47,920 nt of DNA from CAG-238 sp963601575 (GTDB lineage Bacteria; Bacillota; Clostridia; Peptostreptococcales; Anaerovoracaceae). The translations under genes and the position numbers were made by a program. Location: NCBI GenBank assembly GCA_963601575.1, contig CAVCFO010000013.1, forward strand, positions 1 to 47,920, written 5' to 3'. Below, piece by piece: positions 41,803-47,438 of this stretch. Within the stretch, counting starts at the first letter, position 1. Each line of letters starts with the position of its first letter. The notes under the pieces were generated by a model. It was not told the origin of the DNA. It made no database searches and saw only the letters and a list, made by a program, of their open reading frames with translations.

Positions 41803-42738
41803 TTACTTTTTCTGTGCAATGCGAAGCTTCGCGCTCCGCGCTCTCGGATTTCTCTCAATTTCCTCAGGCGATGGCAAAATCGGCTTGCCCGACTTTTTCT
41901 CGATATCCCCAACTTTGCCGCATACGCATACCGGAAATTCCTTCGGACAGGTGCAAGGGTTGATCCTCTTGTTGATGATTTCCTTGACTATTCTGTCCTC
42001 TAGAGAATGGAAGGTGATGATGCAAAGTCTTCCCCGCGGCGCAAGTACATCGCAGAACTCGGATACAGCCCGCTCGAGCTGCCCAAGCTCATCATTTACC
42101 TCGATTCTTATCGCCTGAAATGTGCGTTTCGCCGGATGCGGACCCTCGCGTCTTGCCGCTACCGGAATCGCCGCCTTGATTATCTCCACGAGCTGCCCCG
42201 TGGTCTTGATCGGCTTTTCCTTTCTGGCCCTTGCTATGAAATCCGCAATTCTGGATGCCCATCTCTCCTCGCCATATTTTGTTATTATTCTTCTCAGCTC
42301 ATCCTTTTCGTAGCCGTTTATCACATCATAAGCCGTGAAATCATCGTCCTGGCTCATTCTCATGTCAAGCGGCGCATCCTGCATATACGAAAACCCCCTC
42401 GCAGGATTGTCAAGCTGAAACGAAGAAACACCCAAATCCAAAAGCGCCCCGTCGATCTTCTCTATTTCAAGCTCATCCAAAACACCTTTTATGTCCGAAT
42501 AATTGCTTTGAACAAAGTATTTGCGGCAGTCATAGCCGGAAAGTCTTTCCTCGGCGGCCGCCAAAGCGTCCCTGTCGCGATCAATTCCTATCAATGTCCC
42601 CTCTTTGCCAAGACGCTCGCATATTCCGCTGCTGTGTCCGCCGCCCCCCAGCGTGCCGTCCACATATATACCGCTTGGGTTTATATTCAACCCCTCCATG
42701 CATTCGTCAAACAGAACTGAAGTATGTCTAAATTTCAT
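41803..42738 (-). CDS. rsmH: 16S rRNA (cytosine1402-N4)-methyltransferase RsmH
   Basis: 311 aa. The SAM loop GTLGGGGHS is at about 29-37, then DRDRDALAAAEERL, GALLDLGVSSFQLD, MQDAPLDMRMSQ and HPAKRTFQAIRIEVNDEL, all typical. It N4-methylates C1402 in the 16S decoding site. It starts within the mraZ stop (1-nt overlap) and is followed by ftsL. Confidence 0.96.
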   Translation of the reverse strand: MKFRHTSVLFDECMEGLNINPSGIYVDGTLGGGGHSSGICERLGKEGTLIGIDRDRDALAAAEERLSGYDCRKYFVQSNYSDIKGVLDELEIEKIDGALLDLGVSSFQLDNPARGFSYMQDAPLDMRMSQDDDFTAYDVINGYEKDELRRIITKYGEERWASRIADFIARARKEKPIKTTGQLVEIIKAAIPVAARREGPHPAKRTFQAIRIEVNDELGQLERAVSEFCDVLAPRGRLCIITFHSLEDRIVKEIINKRINPCTCPKEFPVCVCGKVGDIEKKSGKPILPSPEEIERNPRARSAKLRIAQKK

Positions 42739-43169
42739 CAGAAATTATATTCCTCCAATGCTTTTGAGAAGTCCTCAGGCTCCATCTTGCTGCCGTTACT
42801 TGGCGCTTCCCAAACTTCTCTTGCCCAAATTTCTATCTTGGTCATCGCACCCATGGTCACCAGCTCTTTTTCTACTCCGGCATAGGCTCTGAGCTCCTGC
42901 GGGATCACGATTCTGCCTTGTCTGTCAAACTCGCATTCCGCGGCATTTGCGCAGAAGTGTCTGATGAATGACCTGACCTTCGGATCCGACTCCGGCAGCA
43001 TCGCAATCTTATCCATCTGCTTCTGCCAGCTCTCCATCGTGTAAACATAAAGGCATCTGTCCAGACCCTTGGTAAGAACACATCTTTCGCCCAATCCCCC
43101 ACGCATCTTCGAAGGCACTATCATCCTGTTCTTCTCGTCTATTGAATTGTAAACGGTCCCCATAAACAT
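42738..43169 (-). CDS. mraZ: Transcriptional regulator MraZ
   Basis: 143 aa from ATG 43169, the family length. Two SpoVT/AbrB-like halves are seen: SIDEKNRMIVPSKMR near 9-23 and CEFDRQGRIVIPQELRAYAG near 80-99, each with the DxxxR motif. MraZ forms ring oligomers that repress its own dcw promoter by binding short repeats. GGGAGG lies 9 nt before this ATG; the longer frame to 43193 would swallow the ribosome site. Confidence 0.95.
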   Translation of the reverse strand: MFMGTVYNSIDEKNRMIVPSKMRGGLGERCVLTKGLDRCLYVYTMESWQKQMDKIAMLPESDPKVRSFIRHFCANAAECEFDRQGRIVIPQELRAYAGVEKELVTMGAMTKIEIWAREVWEAPSNGSKMEPEDFSKALEEYNF

Positions 43170-43228
43170 GGAAAAATGCCTCCCTTCTTGCACATATTTT
43201 GAGCGAACTATAACTATGTCATTGTACT

Positions 43229-43300
43229 ATCACCAATATACACCACTTTCACCCACTTTTCAATAGAAAATTTGATTTTTTTATCATTTTTCACCACTTT
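43229..43300 (-). promoter_or_regulatory. dcw promoter with MraZ-box-like repeats
   Basis: -35 TTGAAA (43258-43263) and -10 TATATT (43235-43240) are spaced by 17 nt. Three direct repeats with exact 10-nt period lie within and just after the spacer: GTGGGTGAAA, GTGGTGTATA, TTGGTGATAG. A fourth AAAGTGGTGA lies upstream (mirrored at 43291-43300). Repeats of GTGG type are the known MraZ operators, so autoregulation by steric block is expected. The leader to mraZ is about 60 nt. Confidence 0.75.
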
Positions 43301-43349
43301 TTTCTGTAACAATTGGAGGATTTTATAAAATCCCGGGTGCCGGTTTCAT

Positions 43350-43383
43350 ACGCAAAACAAAACCCCGCGCCGGGCGGGGTTTT
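43350..43383 (-). terminator. Terminator upstream of the dcw promoter
   Basis: 10-bp stem AAAACCCCGC/GCGGGGTTTT with a 5-nt loop, then TTTTGTTTTG on the minus strand. It follows the small membrane protein gene and isolates the dcw promoter. A perfect 16-bp palindrome lies just beyond it at 43318-43333. Confidence 0.8.
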
Positions 43384-43396
43384 GATACTCTCAGCA

Positions 43397-43630
43397 TTAT
43401 AAATATTTGTCGTTATTCTTTCCGATGCGGCTCTTATATTTGTTCCTGCGGTGGCTAAAAATCGTTGACTTTCGCGGGTTTACGCCCCTTACGATCTTTG
43501 CTGCAAGAAAGATAAGGAGCCCGATGATGAGCGCCACTACGATGACAGCGGCTATCGCAGCGATGATCTCATTTGTCTCCCAAACGCCGTCTATATTAAC
43601 ATTCAGTTTTTCCATCAAAAAAGCAATCAT
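43397..43630 (-). CDS. Small single-span membrane protein, unknown
   Basis: 77 aa. One strong hydrophobic helix (about 22-46, IIAAIAAVIVVALIIGLLIF) is followed by a very basic tail (KSTIFSHRRNKYKSRIGKNN). The pattern is that of a type-I or tail-in small membrane protein. GAGGT lies before ATG 43630, and a terminator follows. I do not recognise a family. It lies between the thioesterase and the dcw promoter. Confidence 0.6.
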   Translation of the reverse strand: MIAFLMEKLNVNIDGVWETNEIIAAIAAVIVVALIIGLLIFLAAKIVRGVNPRKSTIFSHRRNKYKSRIGKNNDKYL

Positions 43631-43673
43631 AGTCTTACCTCATAAATCTCAGTCAAATAATCGCTGCGTCATT

Positions 43674-44474
43674 CTATTTCGAAACTGCTTCGCATTCTGC
43701 AAGCACGATTTCCGCCTCGATGTTAAGCTCTCCATCCGGTTTTTCTGTCCTGAAAATGTACTTTATGTCCGCAGGCACGCCATAGGCCTGCTTTTCGTCA
43801 TCCGAAAGCGAGATTGGCCCCGTCGACATAATATGCAAGGTCTCGCCCAGCGGCGCCTCCTTGCTGTAATGGATCCGCAAGAAGCTTGCGCGGTGGGCTC
43901 CGGCCGCAAGCTCCGGTATATAGTCACAGAGCATGTCCAAATAGTAGGTATTATTCATGTGGCCGTTATAGTCGAGGTCACTATAGCAAACGGTTTTGCT
44001 TCCGACCTTCCGCATGCTCTCTTCGATAGCCGGTGATATCTTAAACTTACCCTTCATTAGCTGCCTGTGCTCGCCCATCCAGTACCCGGAGAAATCCACC
44101 TCTTCTACCTTGAGAATTTTGCGGCTCGCAAGGTCTACGAGGCTCCACTGCGTATCGGCAACCGCTGCGATCTTATCATTCCTCAGCAGGACATAATTTC
44201 GCAGGAACGTTGCTCTCGTGCTTTCGCAAGGCCAGGAGCTGGATATCAAACTTTCGTTTAGAAATATCTCCTCCGGTATGGCTAAATCCACCCTTGCCAG
44301 CATGAGCGCCTTGCCCTCATCCAAAAGATCCGTATACGAGGGTCTCTGCTCCTCCATCTGGTGGCAGGCCGTCTCTTGCATCAGCTGCCATATCCCAGAT
44401 GCCTTGCCTATCTTTTGGGGATCTACTCTGTATGTGTCGAGGTAGCAGCTTTCTTTATATTGCTTCTTTTCCAT
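43674..44474 (-). CDS. Acyl-ACP thioesterase (FatA/FatB type)
   Basis: 266 aa with two hotdog domains. It releases fatty acids from acyl carrier protein. The first half carries YRVDPQKIGKASGIWQLMQE and LMLARVDLAIP; the second has SDLDYNGHMNNTYYLDML near 168-185, where the Asn and His of NGHMNN are the catalytic residues of the family. The chain-length preference cannot be read. No fatty acid synthesis genes are close. ATG 44474 is 108 nt after the exoA stop. Confidence 0.85.
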   Translation of the reverse strand: MEKKQYKESCYLDTYRVDPQKIGKASGIWQLMQETACHQMEEQRPSYTDLLDEGKALMLARVDLAIPEEIFLNESLISSSWPCESTRATFLRNYVLLRNDKIAAVADTQWSLVDLASRKILKVEEVDFSGYWMGEHRQLMKGKFKISPAIEESMRKVGSKTVCYSDLDYNGHMNNTYYLDMLCDYIPELAAGAHRASFLRIHYSKEAPLGETLHIMSTGPISLSDDEKQAYGVPADIKYIFRTEKPDGELNIEAEIVLAECEAVSK

Positions 44475-44517
44475 TTTGGTTCCTTCTTTTGCATCTTGTA
44501 TTTTCGTATATTCATCT

Positions 44518-44575
44518 ATTCGCCTATTCGCCTGTCCGCCTGTCCGAGGTTTTGTGCCTGTATTTTGTGCCTGTA
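44518..44575. repeat. Short tandem repeats between exoA and the thioesterase gene
   Basis: Three 8-bp units (ATTCGCCT twice, then GTCCGCCT) at 44518-44541 are followed by two exact 13-bp copies of TTTTGTGCCTGTA (44550-44575) and a palindrome CTGTATACAG. Confidence 0.7.
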
Positions 44576-44582
44576 TACAGGT

Positions 44583-45344
44583 CTATTTTGCGTCCGAAAG
44601 CAAGAGCTCAACCGGGCAGTGGTCGGAACCTGGGACTTCCGTATGGATTTTGGCTCCTGCGAGGCGATCCTTTAGCTCCTCGGATGCCAAAAAATAGTCG
44701 ATTCTCCAGCCAGAATTTCTTTCTCTTGCCTTGAAACGATAAGACCACCACGAATAAGTATCTGTCAAATCAGGATAAAAATATCTGAATGTATCTATGA
44801 ATCCGCTTGCCAATAGCTTCGTCATTTTCCCCCGCTCTTCGTCGGTAAATCCGGCATTATGCCTGTTTGTCTTCGGATTTTTCAGGTCGATTTCCTCGTG
44901 GGCGACATTCATATCCCCTGTTACAATCACCGGCTTTTTCTCTCGGAGGTCAAGGAGATACCCCCTGAATGCATCCTCCCAGAGCATCCTATAATCGAGC
45001 CTTGCAAGCTCATTCTGCGAGTTCGGTGTATATACATCTACCAGGAAAAAGTCCTCAAGCTCCAAGGTGATCACGCGGCCTTCCCTATCGTGCTGTGCAA
45101 TGCCGATCCCGTAATTTACGCGAAGCGGCTCTCTCTTTGAGAAGATCGCAGTTCCCGAATATCCTTTTTTTTCGGCATAATTCCAATATTGCAAATATCC
45201 CGGAAGCTTCATTTCGATCTGGCCTTCTTGGAGCTTAGTCTCCTGCAGGCAAAAGATGTCCGCATCCGCTTCCTCGAAAAATTCCATAAAGTTTTTGCCC
45301 ATAATTGCTCTGAGTCCGTTCACATTCCAAGATATAAGCTTCAT
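44583..45344 (-). CDS. Exodeoxyribonuclease III (ExoA/XthA family AP endonuclease)
   Basis: 253 aa. It cleaves abasic sites and trims 3' ends in base excision repair. Catalytic motifs are MKLISWNVNGLRA (1-13), CLQETKLQEGQ near 32-42, VDVYTPNSQ, VTGDMNVAHEEIDLKNP near 138-154, YSWWSYRFKARERNSGWRID and GSDHCPVEL with the catalytic His. It is complete. TTGGAGG precedes ATG 45344, with a promoter at 45424-45452. Confidence 0.94.
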   Translation of the reverse strand: MKLISWNVNGLRAIMGKNFMEFFEEADADIFCLQETKLQEGQIEMKLPGYLQYWNYAEKKGYSGTAIFSKREPLRVNYGIGIAQHDREGRVITLELEDFFLVDVYTPNSQNELARLDYRMLWEDAFRGYLLDLREKKPVIVTGDMNVAHEEIDLKNPKTNRHNAGFTDEERGKMTKLLASGFIDTFRYFYPDLTDTYSWWSYRFKARERNSGWRIDYFLASEELKDRLAGAKIHTEVPGSDHCPVELLLSDAK

Positions 45345-45423
45345 TTTGCCTCCAATATATTTGCATTTATACTTACATTTGCGCGCGGCTTGACTTCCGC
45401 AAATCGTCCGCTAGTGTATTCCA

Positions 45424-45452
45424 ATTATATCAGCTTGAAAGGATTTTCGCAA
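45424..45452 (-). promoter_or_regulatory. Promoter of exoA
   Basis: -35 TTGCGA (45447-45452) and -10 TATAAT (45424-45429) with 17-nt spacing; the predicted leader is about 70 nt. Confidence 0.65.
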
Positions 45453-45500
45453 TTATTCAGAAGATTTTTTTCTGTTTGGATAAAAATTTTGCAAAAGAAC

Positions 45501-45529
45501 TTGAAATCGCCTGCAAAAAGTGCTATTAT
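45501..45529 (+). promoter_or_regulatory. Promoter of tRNA-Pro
   Basis: -35 TTGAAA (45501-45506) and -10 TATTAT (45524-45529), 17 nt apart, about 30 nt before the tRNA. Confidence 0.7.
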
Positions 45530-45559
45530 AATCAAGTCGCAAATAGCAAAATCGTATTT

Positions 45560-45636
45560 CGGGATGTGGCTCAGCTTGGTAGAGCGTTGCGTTCGGGACG
45601 CAAAGGCCGCTGGTTCGAATCCAGTCATCCCGACCA
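45560..45636 (+). tRNA. tRNA-Pro (anticodon CGG)
   Basis: 77 nt including an encoded CCA. The acceptor CGGGATG pairs with CATCCCG, the D arm has GCTC...GAGC, the anticodon stem TTGCG/CGCAA surrounds the loop TTCGGGA (anticodon CGG, reading CCG), and the T arm is GCTGG-TTCGAAT-CCAGT. It has its own promoter and terminator. The 3' end is the likely integration site of the element to the right. Confidence 0.95.
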
Positions 45637-45641
45637 CATTG

Positions 45642-45676
45642 AAAACCCTGAAATTGCAACAGTTTCGGGGTTTTTT
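45642..45676 (+). terminator. Terminator of tRNA-Pro
   Basis: 12-bp stem AAAACCCTGAAA/TTTCGGGGTTTT (one G-T pair) with a 9-nt loop and a run of six T, 5 nt after the CCA end. Confidence 0.9.
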
Positions 45677-45731
45677 ATTACCCTCATATTTTCCATTTTG
45701 TGTCAAAAAAAGAGTAAAAATAGTGCCATTT

Positions 45732-45765
45732 GGTGATACTAGGTGTGACACTCGGTGTGACACTT
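45732..45765. repeat. Direct repeats next to tRNA-Pro (possible integrase arm sites)
   Basis: GGTGATACTA, GGTGTGACACTC and GGTGTGACACTT follow each other head to tail about 95 nt after the tRNA. Such directly repeated 10-12-mers near a tRNA end resemble arm-type sites of tyrosine integrases. No integrase is in view. Confidence 0.45.
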
Positions 45766-45781
45766 TTTGATTAAAGGCACG

Positions 45782-45807
45782 AAAAAAGCCGCCCTTGCGA
45801 GCGGCTT
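45782..45807 (-). terminator. Orphan minus-strand terminator in the tRNA flank
   Basis: 7-bp stem AAGCCGC/GCGGCTT with an 8-nt loop followed on the minus strand by TTTTTT. No minus-strand gene lies immediately upstream, so it may be left from a deleted gene, for example an integrase. The rest of 45808-45980 shows no gene. Confidence 0.6.
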
Positions 45808-45986
45808 CTTCCCCAGAAAGTTGTCTGTATAATATGACTGCAGGAAATATAGATGATGCTTTATCCCCTACAATTTAAGATTAGTCAAAAAAGTTTTTCT
45901 TGTCAAGCGTTCTTTGCAAAATGCCGCCGCTGCCACTGATTATTTTTTTTAGGCGCACAAAATACGCATATTTTTTCAGAATGCTA

Positions 45987-46015
45987 TTGACATATGCGCA
46001 TTACGGGCGTATAAT
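45987..46015 (+). promoter_or_regulatory. Perfect consensus promoter of hicAB with palindrome
   Basis: -35 TTGACA (45987-45992) and -10 TATAAT (46010-46015) separated by 17 nt. The spacer begins with the palindrome ATGCGCAT (45994-46001), and a related TACGCATA lies at 45963-45970. These are candidate HicB operators. TAGCAAATG occurs twice around the start. Confidence 0.85.
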
Positions 46016-46038
46016 AGCAAATGTAATGAGGTTAGCAA

Positions 46039-46212
46039 ATGAAAACGAAAGACCTTATCGAGCTTTTAGAGCGGAACGGTTGGAAGTTCAAACGGCACGG
46101 CGCAAATCACGACATATATGCAAAGGATGGCCAAAGAGAAAGCGTCGTAAGGCATAAGGAAACCGACGAAGAGTTAGCAAAAGCAATCATCAAGCGGCGC
46201 GGGCTGAAATAA
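46039..46212 (+). CDS. hicA: HicA-type mRNA interferase toxin
   Basis: 57 aa. It is the small YcfA/HicA toxin with a double-stranded RNA-binding fold: TKDLIELLERNGWKFKRHGA, then NHDIYAKDG containing the catalytic His, and VRHKETDEELAKAIIK. It would cut mRNA or tmRNA when free of HicB. The usual G-S-H-H is A-N-H-D here, so only one His of the pair is kept. GAGG lies 7 nt before ATG 46039. It is first in the pair with hicB 53 nt downstream, the common order. Confidence 0.85.
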   Translation: MKTKDLIELLERNGWKFKRHGANHDIYAKDGQRESVVRHKETDEELAKAIIKRRGLK

Positions 46213-46265
46213 TCCCGTCGCTATTGACGATAATATATATAACACATTTTAAGGAGGTATTCAAA

Positions 46266-46667
46266 ATGAAAAACGCGTATCCCATCATTATGACGCAGAG
46301 CAAAGAGTTTATCGTGGTATTTGTACCCGATTTCAATATCAATACGCAGGGAGAGGACATTCCGGACGCCATCGAGATGGCGCGGGACGCAATCGGGCTT
46401 ATGGGAATTGATATGCAGGATGACGGCGATGCCTTGCCGGAACCGTCGAGCATTGCAAGTGCACAATCCGAAGCGCCGTCCGGCGCGATAGTTTCGCTTG
46501 TCGATGTTGATTTTGCGGAGTACCGCAGAAAGAACGATATGCGCACCGTTAAGAAGAATTGCACGATTCCTTCGTGGCTTAACTTTGAAGCGGAGCGGGC
46601 TGGCGTGAATTTCTCTGCCGTTCTGCAAGCGGCGTTAAAAAACGAGTTGAACATCGCAGCAAGATAA
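46266..46667 (+). CDS. hicB: HicB-type antitoxin
   Basis: 133 aa. The N-terminal HicB fold is NAYPIIMTQSKEFIVVFVPD, then EDIPDAIEMARDAIGLMGID. The C-terminal part (NCTIPSWLNFEAERAGVNFS, VLQAALKNEL) looks like a ribbon-helix-helix DNA-binding domain. It should neutralise HicA and repress the promoter upstream. AAGGAGG stands 8 nt before ATG 46266; a longer frame from 46224 ignores it. A terminator follows. Confidence 0.88.
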   Translation: MKNAYPIIMTQSKEFIVVFVPDFNINTQGEDIPDAIEMARDAIGLMGIDMQDDGDALPEPSSIASAQSEAPSGAIVSLVDVDFAEYRRKNDMRTVKKNCTIPSWLNFEAERAGVNFSAVLQAALKNELNIAAR

Positions 46668-46680
46668 GCAAGCTCGAACG

Positions 46681-46706
46681 AAGGGCGGCATTCCCGCCGC
46701 CCTTTT
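46681..46706 (+). terminator. Terminator of hicAB
   Basis: 9-bp stem AAGGGCGGC/GCCGCCCTT with a 6-nt loop and TTTT. It lies between hicB and the convergent terminase fragment and may serve both strands. Confidence 0.85.
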
Positions 46707-46716
46707 GTCCGCTTTC

Positions 46717-47316
46717 CTACTCTTCTTTTTCTGTTTCCGTATCTGATTCCGCGCTCTTTTGCGTTTGCGTACCGAAGTAGAAAGCAATGATTACGGAATA
46801 CACCACCATAAAATCCTGCGCTTCGTCTATAATTAAAAGGTCATAGCCTTCGCCGAGGCCACCTTTGGATGATCTTGTTCTGAAATTTAGGACGCCTTCA
46901 TTGTCCAGCATCTCAATTGATTCAAGCCCCTGCTGTTTTAGACTTTTGAAATTTTCTTTTTCGATATATCCTGCCTTTGCGAGCAGCTTGCATATTCGCT
47001 CCCAGGCGGCGTGTGACGTGGAAGTTCTATGCGCCGTGTGCAATATTCGTTCGCCGTTCATTAGCCCCCAGAGTTCCCTCATTATGACGACTTCGTTCTT
47101 GCCGTTTCGTCTGGGCACTGCGTAGCCGAATTTAGTATGTGTCCACAAGTCCTCTTCATTTCTTGCCATCATGTCGTATATCAGAAGTTCTTGCCACTCC
47201 TGCGCCGTCCTGCCGGTCTTCTCGTATGCCTTTATCGCTTCGGCTCCGATTGTTTTTTCATATGGCAGCACAAGGGATTGCGTAGGCGTTTGATTTCCGA
47301 TTCGTTTTTTCGGCAT
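46717..47316 (-). pseudogene. Truncated phage terminase large subunit, fused to a foreign tail
   Basis: 199 aa. The first 168 residues are the ATPase half of a TerL: WTHTKFGYAVPRRNGKNEVV with Walker A PRRNGKNE near 69-76, HTAHRTSTSHAAWERI, and Walker B LLIIDEAQD near 159-167. Right after Walker B the usual continuation (C-motif and nuclease domain, some 300 residues) is missing. Instead comes FMVVYSVIIAFYFGTQTQKS and an acidic end TETEKEE, which looks like the C-terminus of a small membrane protein such as a phage holin. An internal deletion joining two genes explains this. AGGAG precedes ATG 47316. It cannot package DNA. Confidence 0.8.
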
Positions 47317-47366
47317 GGTTTTCTCCTGATTCCCTGTTGATTTCTTTTGTTGGATGTGTTATATTG

Positions 47367-47438
47367 TTATCGGGAAGTTTGATTCCCTTCAAGGCGGTGT
47401 CGGCTTGCCCCTTCTGGCAGGTCGGATACCGCCTTCAC
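47367..47438 (-). other. Possible tiny ORF overlapping the hairpin
   Basis: A GTG that overlaps the stop of the CdiA-domain gene (TAGTG) opens 23 codons (VKAVSDLPEGASRHRLEGNQ and three more) and stops at 47367. No ribosome site is clear, so it may be chance; it covers the stem-loop at 47391-47435. Confidence 0.2.
47391..47435 (-). ncRNA. Compact stem-loop between the CdiA-domain gene and terminase
   Basis: Outer stem AAGGCGGT/ACCGCCTT (8 bp) encloses a second stem GTCGG/CCGAC-like pairing and a TGCC/GGCA hairpin, about 45 nt in all. It has no T tract on the minus strand. It may be a processing or phage regulatory RNA rather than a terminator. No family recognised. Confidence 0.4.

Noticed and set aside
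45425..45763. Minus-strand frame of 112 aa across the tRNA (contains GMTGFEPAAFASRTQRSTKL)
   Set aside because: It is the antisense of tRNA-Pro; this peptide is a well-known false annotation. No ribosome site.
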